64,000 bases of DNA. Source: Collinsella sp. An7. GTDB taxonomy: Bacteria > Actinomycetota > Coriobacteriia > Coriobacteriales > Coriobacteriaceae. The notes beneath the pieces are model-generated. The model saw only the letters and a list, made by a program, of their open reading frames with translations, had not been told where the DNA came from and ran no database searches. Positions 48,216 to 55,564 of the stretch are shown here, piece by piece. Both the position numbers and the translations under genes were made by a program. The first letter of the stretch is position 1. Each line of letters starts with the position of its first letter. The DNA lies in contig NZ_NFHP01000005.1 of the NCBI RefSeq assembly GCF_002159335.1, positions 124,001 through 188,000 on the forward strand, in the 5' to 3' direction.

Positions 48216-49052
48216 CTAGTCGAGCAGCTCCTCGACCACCAGCGCGATGCCATCCTCGTTGTTGGAGGCCGTGACGCGATTCGCCACTGCCTTGGTCTCG
48301 TCCACGGCGTTTGCCATGGCGACGCCCGTCCCGGCCCACTCGATCATGGCGGCGTCGTTCTGGCCGTCGCCGAAGGCCATCACCTCGGACGCGTCGATAC
48401 CGAGCTTGGGGAGCGCGCCGGCGAGCGCGCGGGCCTTGTTGATGCCCGGCGCCATGAACTCGAAGTAGAACTCCGCAGTGAACATCCCCGAGAGACGGTC
48501 GCGGAAGGGGGCGTACATCTCCTCCCAGTGCGCCTGAAGGTAGTCGCCGCTCGCCGCGGTGAGGATCTTGTCCTGGGGCCTCTCGCACACCTCGGTGAGG
48601 TCTCGCACCTCGCGGATCATGAGGTCGCAGGCGTCGCGCTCGTACTTCACGATGTTGAAGGGCGCGCCCTTGAAGGTGATGTCGCAGCGAAAGGCGTCCT
48701 CCACGTAGAGGTAGGGGCCGTCGGTCACCCAGGTGATGACGTCGAAGTTTCGCAGGTGGGCGATGAGGTCGCGCATGTCGTCGACCGCCATGGGCTGGTC
48801 GAAGAGCACCTCGTCGGTCTCGGCGTCGACCACGTGCGCGCCGTTGAAGGCAACGAGCATGCCGTGGTAGCGGTCGAGCTCGAGCTCGTGGGCGAGCTTG
48901 CGCAGCCCCTGCACCGGCCGCCCCGACGCCAGGATAACGCGGATGCCCCTCTCCTGCGCGCGCATGAGCGCTTCGCGGGTGCGGGGCGTCACCACCTTCT
49001 CGTCGTTGGTGAGCGTGCCGTCGATATCGAGTGCGATCGCCTTGATGGCCAT
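48216..49052 (-). CDS. Cof-type HAD-IIB family phosphatase
   Basis: 278 aa. DIDGTLTNDEK (motif I), VILASGRPVQGL (motif II), and GDGQNDAAMIEWAGTGVAMANA (motif IV) with the IIB cap between. The ATG at 49052 follows AGAGGGG. It lies 59 nt upstream of the HAD-IA gene on the same strand and may be co-transcribed with it; a perfect palindrome is found upstream. Confidence 0.9.
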   Translation of the reverse strand: MAIKAIALDIDGTLTNDEKVVTPRTREALMRAQERGIRVILASGRPVQGLRKLAHELELDRYHGMLVAFNGAHVVDAETDEVLFDQPMAVDDMRDLIAHLRNFDVITWVTDGPYLYVEDAFRCDITFKGAPFNIVKYERDACDLMIREVRDLTEVCERPQDKILTAASGDYLQAHWEEMYAPFRDRLSGMFTAEFYFEFMAPGINKARALAGALPKLGIDASEVMAFGDGQNDAAMIEWAGTGVAMANAVDETKAVANRVTASNNEDGIALVVEELLD

Positions 49053-49236
49053 GCCGTTTCCCCTCTGTTGCAGGTGCACACGGCTGCCATGGTACCACGA
49101 GAAGGTCACGACACCGTAAGGGATGCGGCGCCGGCGCATGCCACCGCCCGGGCAAGCGGCGAAGCGAGACGAGGGAAAGAGGATGCACGATATGCGGAGA
49201 GCCGCGGTCGACGCATCCCGGCGGGCACCCTCCTCT

Positions 49237-49304
49237 CATTTGATGCAGGATGGTCCATGATGGGGCCGTGTTCAGCCCCATCATGGACCATCCTGCATCA
49301 AATG
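49237..49304. repeat. Perfect 30-bp-arm palindrome between HAD genes
   Basis: Arms 49237-49266 (starts CATTTGATGCAGGATGGTCC) and 49275-49304 are perfectly complementary with an 8-nt loop CGTGTTCA. It occupies the 370-bp gap between the HAD genes; nothing else is visible there. It lacks the GGGGAC core of the other family. Confidence 0.88.
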
Positions 49305-49422
49305 CGCGAGACATGCATAAGACACGAGAGCGGCCGCGGGTGACAGACGGGCAAACGGCGTAGCGCGGCCCCATCGGCCACGCAGGCGCATCCGACACCC
49401 CACAAGTCACCGAGCGCAGGGC

Positions 49423-50139
49423 TCACTCCGCGCGCCCTCGCCCCCGCGCGGAGCGCGACCGCGCCAAGCGCTGCGCAAAGCCCTCGTCCAAGAGCTCGTC
49501 AACGCGGTCCACGATGATATCGGCCTCCTCTTGCGAGAAGCCGAAGCGCTCCTCGCGGCGCGCCACCACGGTCAGGCCGGCGCGACGACCCGCCGTGATG
49601 CCCGGTACCGAGTCCTCGATGCAGCAGCACGCCTCGGCAGGAAGGCCAAGCAGGTGCAGCGCGTGCCGATAGATCGCGGGGTCCGGCTTGCTCGCAACAA
49701 GTTCCGCCCCCGAGACCACCACCTCGAAGGCGCGCGAGAGGCAGCACGCGCCAAGGACCTCGCGAATGTTGGACCTCGGCGACGAGGAGGCCAGCGCGAG
49801 GCGCACGCCGCGGTCGGCAAGGCCCTGCACCGCCTCGCGCACCCCAGAGAAAAGAAGCGAGCGGTAGTCGCACGGAATACGGTCTCGCCACAACCGGTAG
49901 CGACGCTTCGCCTCGGCCACCGAGAGCGTGCCCGCCCCCAGCGCCTCGTACCAAGCGACGAGCGTCTTGTCAAAATGCTGCTGCGCGCACCCGATGAGCC
50001 CGCGCAGCTCATCGTCGGAGACGTCGAGGCCGTGCTCGCGCACGAAGCGAGCGAGCACCTCTTGGTAAAACGCCTCGGAGTCGACGATCACGCCATCCAT
50101 GTCGAAGATTACGGCCGCAAAGGGAAAAGCTGTAGCCAT
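49423..50139 (-). CDS. HAD hydrolase, beta-phosphoglucomutase-like (paralogue)
   Basis: 238 aa HAD-IA enzyme. FDMDGVIVDSEAFYQEV (motif I), LASSSPRSN (II), ASKPDPAIY (III Lys) and CCCIEDSVPGITAG (IV). Very close in the C-terminal half to the gene at 47470-48156, so a local duplication with the Cof-type gene in between is likely. It directly follows gntR on the same strand (102-nt gap), so it may join the PTS regulon. ATG 50139 follows GGAAGGG. C-terminal tail is Arg/Ala-rich. Confidence 0.9.
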   Translation of the reverse strand: MATAFPFAAVIFDMDGVIVDSEAFYQEVLARFVREHGLDVSDDELRGLIGCAQQHFDKTLVAWYEALGAGTLSVAEAKRRYRLWRDRIPCDYRSLLFSGVREAVQGLADRGVRLALASSSPRSNIREVLGACCLSRAFEVVVSGAELVASKPDPAIYRHALHLLGLPAEACCCIEDSVPGITAGRRAGLTVVARREERFGFSQEEADIIVDRVDELLDEGFAQRLARSRSARGRGRAE

Positions 50140-50241
50140 GGTCTCGATACCCTTCCACCCCGCACGCGCGGAGTGCACCGAGAGCCGTTCGCACCGAGAT
50201 GGAGATTGCCGGCGCACCCGGCAACCAGAGGGCTCCGGCAG

Positions 50242-50979
50242 CTACATCGCGAACGTGTACCGCGAGCCGATGATGTACTGCCGGCCGACGTAGAGCGGAC
50301 GACCCGCCTGGTCGTGGTAGCGCCCGAGAAGATAGAACAGGGGCTCCCCCACCGGCACCTTGAGCAGCGACGCCAGACGTTCGTCGGCGAGCATGATCGA
50401 GAGCGACTGCGGGCTCTCGCGCACGGCGTGTCGCCCCGTGCGCTCCACGATCACCTCAAAGAGCGAGCGGTTATCGAGCTCCTCGGTTTCGAGAAACTCA
50501 AGGCCCTCGAAGGGGAAGAGGTTCGACTCCACCATAATCGGCGCGCCGTCGGCCGTGCGAACCCGTTCCACGGCAATGACCTTGCTGCACGCCCCGTCAA
50601 AGAAGGCCCGCTCCTCGTCGGGCACCTCCTCGCACGAGCGCGACAGAAGCACCGCCCCCGGCACGAGCCCGTTGACCCGGCACGATTCCGAGAACCCCAT
50701 CACGCGCGTGCTGCGGTCGTCGCGAATCTTGCACGGCGGCCCCGGATGGCACACAAACGTTCCCTTGCCCTGACGCTTGGCGAGAAGACCCTCCTCAACC
50801 AGAAGTTCGATGGCCTTGCGCACGGTGATTCGGGAGACCGCGTAGAGCTGGCTCAGCTCCGGCTCGGGCGGGATGCGCTGACCCACGTGGTAGACATCGT
50901 TCTCGATGGACGCGCGCAGATCGTTTGCAACCTGCTGGTACAGCGGAACGGAAGAATCCCCCTGAATCTTGGCGGACAT
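50242..50979 (-). CDS. GntR family regulator with UTRA effector domain
   Basis: 245 aa HutC-subfamily repressor. The winged helix (residues about 12-80) includes PLYQQVANDLRASI, LSQLYAVSRITVRKAIELLVEEGLL and GKGTFV; the UTRA domain follows (ERVRTADGAPIMVESNLFPF, YVGRQYIIGSRYTF). UTRA domains sense phosphorylated sugars or amines. Repeated TTATATGACGAT elements upstream of this gene and of the SIS-PTS operon are likely operators, so it would control both. Confidence 0.92.
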   Translation of the reverse strand: MSAKIQGDSSVPLYQQVANDLRASIENDVYHVGQRIPPEPELSQLYAVSRITVRKAIELLVEEGLLAKRQGKGTFVCHPGPPCKIRDDRSTRVMGFSESCRVNGLVPGAVLLSRSCEEVPDEERAFFDGACSKVIAVERVRTADGAPIMVESNLFPFEGLEFLETEELDNRSLFEVIVERTGRHAVRESPQSLSIMLADERLASLLKVPVGEPLFYLLGRYHDQAGRPLYVGRQYIIGSRYTFAM

Positions 50980-51020
50980 CTCCGCAACCTCCCTCGGTGA
51001 CGATCAACTCTGACTGATAC

Positions 51021-51035
51021 ATTATATGACGATTT
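51021..51035 (-). promoter_or_regulatory. Operator-like element upstream of gntR
   Basis: ATTATATGACGATTT, matching GTTATATGACGATAT at 54831-54845 in 13 of 15 positions. Lies 42 nt upstream of the gntR ATG. Confidence 0.6.
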
Positions 51036-51042
51036 GCCCATA

Positions 51043-51082
51043 GCGGCGGCGGGGCACCCAAATGGTCGCACCCCACCGCCGC
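51043..51082 (-). terminator. Hairpin between the IID gene and gntR
   Basis: Stem GCGGCGGCGGGG (51043-51054) with CCCCACCGCCGC (51071-51082), one mismatch, 16-nt loop, 32 nt after the IID stop. There is no strong T-run, so partial termination is the likely role. Confidence 0.5.
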
Positions 51083-51114
51083 ACGTTCATCTTGGCTGAT
51101 CTGTCAGCCGCCCG

Positions 51115-51966
51115 CTAGGCGAGCACGCCCGTAAAGGCGCCGAGCACGCCGACCACCATCGTGATCACGATGAGCACCATGGGGCTCACCTTCTTGCTGA
51201 GCGCACCGTAGTAGAGGCCAAGCGCCACGAGGGCCAACGTGCCGGGCAGAATGCCGTCGAGAACGCTCTGGATCGTCTGGACGCTGTCACCCTGACCAAA
51301 CTCGATCGGAATGGAGACCGAGGTCATGGTGACCGTCATGGCGCCGATGACCATCACGCCGATGATGCCCGCCGCATAGATGACCTTGTCCATGAGGCCG
51401 CTCTCCTGCGCCTTGGTGAGGAAGGAGACGCCGAGCTCGTAGCCCTTGTGCGCGCCGACGATGCGCGTAAGGAAGGTCGGGATGTTGTAGATGAGCAGGA
51501 ACGCGATGGGGCCGAACGGGTTGCCGGCAATCGAGAGGCTGATACCCACCGCGGCGGCGATCACGCGAAGCGTACCCAGGAAGAGCGAGTCGCCGATGCC
51601 CGAGAGCGGGCCCATGAGCGCGGCCTTGACCTGGTTGATGGCCTCGGGCTGCATCTCCCCCTTGGCAACGCGCTCCTCCATCGACGCCACCACGCCGCCC
51701 ACGAACGGGGCAAAGTACATGGTGATGTTGAAGAACTCCAGGTGACGCTTGAGTGCCTCCGAATATCCCTTGGGATCGTTCTTGTAGATCTTCTTCAGCA
51801 GCGGGTTGAGCATGAGGCAGAAGGGCACGCTCATCTGCTTCGGGTAGTTCCAGGAGTACTCCATGCCGAGGGCGCCCGGATTCACCGCCATGCGGGTGAG
51901 GTCCTGTTTGGTGATAGTCTCCCGGGCGGAGTCCTGTATCGCCTGGTCGTTCATCTTAGAAGTCAT
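51115..51966 (-). CDS. PTS mannose/fructose/sorbose family IID component
   Basis: 283 aa membrane component. LTRMAVNPGALGMEYSWNYPKQMSVPFCLMLNPLLKKIY, FFNITMYFAPFVGG, MGPLSGIGDSLFLGT and a C-terminal hydrophobic region ending VVGVLGAFTGVLA are IID features. The ATG at 51966 is chosen: GGAGG lies 8 nt upstream. It overlaps the IIC stop by 11 nt. Confidence 0.94.
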   Translation of the reverse strand: MTSKMNDQAIQDSARETITKQDLTRMAVNPGALGMEYSWNYPKQMSVPFCLMLNPLLKKIYKNDPKGYSEALKRHLEFFNITMYFAPFVGGVVASMEERVAKGEMQPEAINQVKAALMGPLSGIGDSLFLGTLRVIAAAVGISLSIAGNPFGPIAFLLIYNIPTFLTRIVGAHKGYELGVSFLTKAQESGLMDKVIYAAGIIGVMVIGAMTVTMTSVSIPIEFGQGDSVQTIQSVLDGILPGTLALVALGLYYGALSKKVSPMVLIVITMVVGVLGAFTGVLA

Positions 51967-52738
51967 CGTCATCGCCTCCATCTACACCCGCGGCCGCACC
52001 GGCAACCATCGGGCGCTCATCGAGGAAGTCGAGCTTCTCGATCGCGATGACGACGGCGAAGATGGCGACAGCGAGAACGGAAAGGTTGAGGTAGGCCGCC
52101 AGCGCGAAGCCCGCCACGAAGAACGGGATGAGCTTCTTGTTGACGATCATGCGCATGAGCATAGCGAAGCCCATGGCGGGAAGGATACCGGCGGCGATGC
52201 CGAGCCCGTCGAACACAAACGACGGCACGGAGTTGAGGGCCGCGGTAACCGCGTCGGACCCGAGGTAGAACGCAAAGAACGTCAGTGTGAAGGTCCAGAT
52301 GGTCTTGCCAAAGAGGCCGAGCAGCACGTAGGTGAGCTTGATCTTGCCGTCGTCGCCCTCCTCGGCGCCACGATCGGCCAGGGGCAGGATGAGCGGCAGC
52401 ACCGCATAGAACACGTTCTTGATGCCGAGGGCCGCAAGGCCGATGGGCATGGCGAGCGCATAGGCCGCCTCGAGACCGGAGCCGGTGGAGATGGCAAACG
52501 CGGTCGCGAGCACGCCGCCGGTGATGACATCGGGCGGAATGTAGGCACCGACCGAGATGGCGCCCATGAACAGCAGCTCGAGATTCGCCCCGATAACGAG
52601 GCCCGTTTGAAAATCGCCCAGCACCAGGCCCACGAGCGGACCGAGTACGATGGGACGCTGGATATAGCTGGTACCGAGCGCGGTGTCGAGCGTGCCGAAC
52701 GCCGCGACCAGGCCGACCAGCAATGCCTGCATCAGCAT
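51956..52738 (-). CDS. PTS mannose/fructose/sorbose family IIC component
   Basis: 260 aa polytopic permease. RPIVLGPLVGLVLGDFQTGLVIGANLEL, GAYIPPDVITGGVLATAFAI are typical; about seven membrane helices; an acidic C-terminal tail of Asp/Glu. GAGAGGAG precedes the ATG. IIC recognises the sugar together with IID. Confidence 0.94.
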   Translation of the reverse strand: MLMQALLVGLVAAFGTLDTALGTSYIQRPIVLGPLVGLVLGDFQTGLVIGANLELLFMGAISVGAYIPPDVITGGVLATAFAISTGSGLEAAYALAMPIGLAALGIKNVFYAVLPLILPLADRGAEEGDDGKIKLTYVLLGLFGKTIWTFTLTFFAFYLGSDAVTAALNSVPSFVFDGLGIAAGILPAMGFAMLMRMIVNKKLIPFFVAGFALAAYLNLSVLAVAIFAVVIAIEKLDFLDERPMVAGAAAGVDGGDDDDF

Positions 52739-52842
52739 GGCTTCTCCTCTCTATCGATTGGTTTCAACGCGGGGAACAGAACCGTGGTAGGCGAGACGCG
52801 GCCGGGCGCGGGGAGATTGCGCGACCCGGCCGCTCCGGAAGG

Positions 52843-53313
52843 CTAGAGCAACGGGATCACGTTGGTCTTGCTGTCCGCCGCCATGGGGCGGATCTCGCAT
52901 TCAACGCCGCGCGCATCGAGCTCGCGCAGCATCTCGATCTCATCGGGCTCCAGGAAGATCTGGCGGCTCACCTGCTTGGTGGTGGCGCTCTCCTTGGTGT
53001 TGCCCAGGTTGATGCTCGTGATCGCCGGGCAGCCGTCTGCGAGGCGCTTGGCGTCGGCAATGGTCTGCACGACCACGATGAGCTTGTACTTGTCGGTGAC
53101 ACCGCTGTTGATGGCCGCAATCGAATCGTCGATGTTCTTCATGACGAGCTTGCAGCCCGCCGGCTTGCCGAGCTTGAGGGTGGTCTTCCACACCGGGTCG
53201 TTCACCACTGTGTCGCTCGCCACCAGGATGCAGTCGGCACCGATGCCGTTCACCCACGAGACGGCGACCTGGCCGTGCAGCAGGCGATGGTCGACACGCA
53301 CGAGTTTGATCAT
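52843..53313 (-). CDS. PTS mannose/fructose/sorbose family IIB component
   Basis: 156 aa cytosolic phosphocarrier. The active-site loop is VDHRLLHGQVAVSWV with His13. The C-terminus is not fused to IIA, so four separate subunits are encoded. 104 nt from IIC. Confidence 0.94.
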   Translation of the reverse strand: MIKLVRVDHRLLHGQVAVSWVNGIGADCILVASDTVVNDPVWKTTLKLGKPAGCKLVMKNIDDSIAAINSGVTDKYKLIVVVQTIADAKRLADGCPAITSINLGNTKESATTKQVSRQIFLEPDEIEMLRELDARGVECEIRPMAADSKTNVIPLL

Positions 53314-53330
53314 GAGGACCCTCCTTTCGT

Positions 53331-53750
53331 CTAGAATTCCTCATCCTCATCTGCAGCGGCGCTCAACTCGTCGTTGCAATAACGGGGCCTGATATCGTCC
53401 GAGGCGAGCACCGTGCGAATCAAGGCGGCGGTATCCGGCTCGGGAGAGAGAAACAGGGCGATGAGCATCGGCAGGTTCATGCCGGCGATGAGATGGACCC
53501 GCGGGTGGGCGGGCAGCGCGTTGAGGAACTCGTTGTTCACGCTGCCACCGAAGATATCGGTGCACACCACGATATCCACATCCGCGGGCTCCCGATCGAG
53601 GGCATCCCTAACAAGCGCGTGGACATCGTTCGCGCCGTCAACGAAGGCGCATACCGCCTGGACACCCTCCTGAGCGCCGAAAACCAACTCGAGGCTCTCG
53701 CGGATACCCGCCGCGAAATGCCCATGGGTGGCCAGGATGAAATGCCGCAT
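53331..53750 (-). CDS. PTS mannose/fructose-type IIA component
   Basis: 139 aa. The N-terminus RHFILATHGHFAAGIRESLEL holds the phosphorylated His9 of the ATHGHFA motif; VVCTDIFGGSVNNEFL is the second family motif. The ATG at 53750 is chosen because GGGGAGG lies 8 nt upstream. An in-frame GTG 9 nt earlier overlaps this Shine-Dalgarno. Confidence 0.92.
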   Translation of the reverse strand: MRHFILATHGHFAAGIRESLELVFGAQEGVQAVCAFVDGANDVHALVRDALDREPADVDIVVCTDIFGGSVNNEFLNALPAHPRVHLIAGMNLPMLIALFLSPEPDTAALIRTVLASDDIRPRYCNDELSAAADEDEEF

Positions 53751-53771
53751 GCCGGACACCTCCCCTACCCG

Positions 53772-54806
53772 CTAGTACGAGAACTGACGATAGTAGCGGC
53801 GATAGGCGAGATTGTGCTTGGTCTCGGTCTCGTAGTGCTTGGACAGGCGCTCATGCAGCGTCGCGGCGGCGATCATGGGCGACACGAGCGGACGGAACTC
53901 GGGATCGAGGCCGTCGATGGCGAACTCGGCCGTATCGATCACGGCAAACTTGTCCGTGTACTCGCGGCAGAACTTCTCGACGCGGTTGTCGAGCTCGCGG
54001 CACTCGTCCTCGCCCTTGGTGAGAATCACGGGAACGCCGGGCTCCACCAGCTCGAGCGTTCCGTGGAAGAACTCGGCCGAGGTGACGGCGCGGGTGCGAA
54101 TCCACTGCATCTCCTCCAGCACGCACATGGAGAAGAGCACGTTCTCGCCCCAGAGGGCGCCAGAGGCGATGAAGATGGTGTAGGGCTCGTGCGCGAAGGC
54201 GCGGGCGATCTCCTCGGCGCGCGGCTCGAACTTGATGCGGATGTCCACGAGGTCGTGGAAGATGTTCTTGGTCTGGGCCATGAAGTCATCGTAGCGGTCA
54301 AAGTCTCCGCGCAGGTTGAGAAGGCGCAGCGCGAAGGCGTCGAAGAGCAGATAGGTAAAGTCGCAGCGGCCCGTGGCGACCGGGGCGGAGATGACCTTAG
54401 TGGCAAGCTGGCCGAGCGGGGTCTCCTTGCGCGTGAAGGCGACGACGCGGATGCCCTGCGCCACCAGGTTGTCGACCGCCTTGACGATCTCCTTGGTGTC
54501 GCCCGACGCGGAGGCCGTCACCACAAGGGAGTTCTTCTTGAGGCGACGATGACCGAGCACGTTGAGCTCGGCGGCGTTTACCAGGTGAACCTCGACCTCA
54601 GAGTACTTGTTCATGAAGTAGCGCACCATATCGAGCTCGTCGTAGGTGCCGCCGATGCCGAGCAGGAAGATGTTCTCGTACCCCTCGGCGTTCACCTCGT
54701 CGGCGACGGCCTTGGCCTCGGCGCAGGCCGCGACCGTGGCGTCACCATCGCGCAGGTACTCGTCGATGTCGAACTTGGACAGCTGGATGGTCTCGAGTTC
54801 TGCCAT
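53772..54806 (-). CDS. SIS domain protein, FrlB/GfrF-like fructosamine-6-phosphate deglycase
   Basis: 344 aa with two sugar isomerase domains. The first spans about 40-165 (IFLLGIGGTYDELDMVRYF, SLVVTASASGDTKEIVKAVDN). The second holds TSAEFFHGTLELVEPGVPVIL, close to the EFRHGPLEIVEPGVPF stretch of E. coli FrlB, with Glu and His at the catalytic positions, and the C-terminus NLAYRRYYRQFSY is FrlB-like. It would split a PTS-imported 6-phospho-fructosamine into glucose-6-P and an amine or amino acid. First gene of the PTS operon. ATG 54806 follows AAGGAGG. A GlmS-like isomerase is a less likely alternative. Confidence 0.85.
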   Translation of the reverse strand: MAELETIQLSKFDIDEYLRDGDATVAACAEAKAVADEVNAEGYENIFLLGIGGTYDELDMVRYFMNKYSEVEVHLVNAAELNVLGHRRLKKNSLVVTASASGDTKEIVKAVDNLVAQGIRVVAFTRKETPLGQLATKVISAPVATGRCDFTYLLFDAFALRLLNLRGDFDRYDDFMAQTKNIFHDLVDIRIKFEPRAEEIARAFAHEPYTIFIASGALWGENVLFSMCVLEEMQWIRTRAVTSAEFFHGTLELVEPGVPVILTKGEDECRELDNRVEKFCREYTDKFAVIDTAEFAIDGLDPEFRPLVSPMIAAATLHERLSKHYETETKHNLAYRRYYRQFSY

Positions 54807-54830
54807 AGTGTTCCCTCCTTGGAACAAGTC

Positions 54831-54845
54831 GTTATATGACGATAT
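54831..54845 (-). promoter_or_regulatory. Operator-like element 1 of the PTS operon
   Basis: GTTATATGACGATAT, containing ATAT-GACG-ATAT, 25 nt upstream of the SIS gene ATG. Same as the element before gntR. Confidence 0.6.
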
Positions 54846-54873
54846 GGACTATAGCAAGAACTCGAGAATGAAA

Positions 54874-54890
54874 CGTCTTATAACATCATA
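54874..54890 (-). promoter_or_regulatory. Operator-like element 2 of the PTS operon
   Basis: CGTCTTATAACATCATA; reverse complement TATGATGTTATAAGACG resembles the TTATATGACGAT unit. A/T-rich within GC-rich surroundings. Confidence 0.4.
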
Positions 54891-54922
54891 CTTCCGGTGA
54901 ACGGTAGAAAACGGACGGCAGA

Positions 54923-54941
54923 CGTTATATAAGGTTATATT
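54923..54941 (-). promoter_or_regulatory. Operator-like element 3 of the PTS operon
   Basis: CGTTATATAAGGTTATATT, a doubled TTATAT motif about 117 nt upstream of the SIS gene and adjacent to the ndk stop codon. Confidence 0.45.
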
Positions 54942-54950
54942 TTTACCGCC

Positions 54951-55364
54951 CTACGCCTCGCCGAAGAAGCGCTCGATCTCGATCTTGGCGGTATCGGGGC
55001 CGTCGGAGCCGTGGATGACGTTGGAGTTCACGTCGACGGCAAAGTCGCCGCGGATGGTCCCCGGCGCAGCGTCGAGCGGGTTGGTGGCGCCCATGAGGGT
55101 GCGCATCTTGCCGATGGCGCCCAGGCCCGAAACCACCATCTTCACCACCGGACCGCTCGTCATGAAGGCCACGAGGTTCTCGAAGAACGGCTTGTCGGCG
55201 AGGTGCGCGTAGTGCTCGCGAACCACATCGGGCTCGAGCACGGCCATGTCGAGGCGCTCGATCGTGAGCCCGGAGCGCTCAATGCGGGTGATGATCTCGC
55301 CGATCTTGCGGTCGCGCACAGCGTCGGGCTTGATCATGATGTAGGTCTTCTCGATCTGGGGCAT
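54951..55364 (-). CDS. ndk: Nucleoside diphosphate kinase
   Basis: 137 aa. IMIKPDAVRDRKIGEII, GPVVKMVVSGLGAI, MGATNPLDAAPGTIRGDFA and the phosphohistidine His118 in NVIHGSDGPDTA. Keeps NTP pools balanced. ATG 55364 follows GAAAGGAG. Confidence 0.97.
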   Translation of the reverse strand: MPQIEKTYIMIKPDAVRDRKIGEIITRIERSGLTIERLDMAVLEPDVVREHYAHLADKPFFENLVAFMTSGPVVKMVVSGLGAIGKMRTLMGATNPLDAAPGTIRGDFAVDVNSNVIHGSDGPDTAKIEIERFFGEA

Positions 55365-55564
55365 GATGCTCCTTTCGTTATGCAGCCGCACGGTAGGCAG
55401 CCGCTCTCCTCGCTTCAGTATGGCATACCGCGCCGGCGGCACACCAAAGCAGCATGCGCCCCCGCCGAAGCGGCGGCGACAGGGCAGCTTTTCTACCCGG
55501 ATGCTCGACGGCGCGGCGCAGCGCAGCGCCGCACACCGAAGCGGGGCGCCCCACTCAGCGCATC

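Noticed and set aside
48157-49410. N-terminal extension of the minus-strand HAD frame ending at 47470
   Set aside because: It overlaps the complete Cof-type HAD gene in another frame and runs through a palindrome; GTG 48156 with AAGGAGG is the real start.
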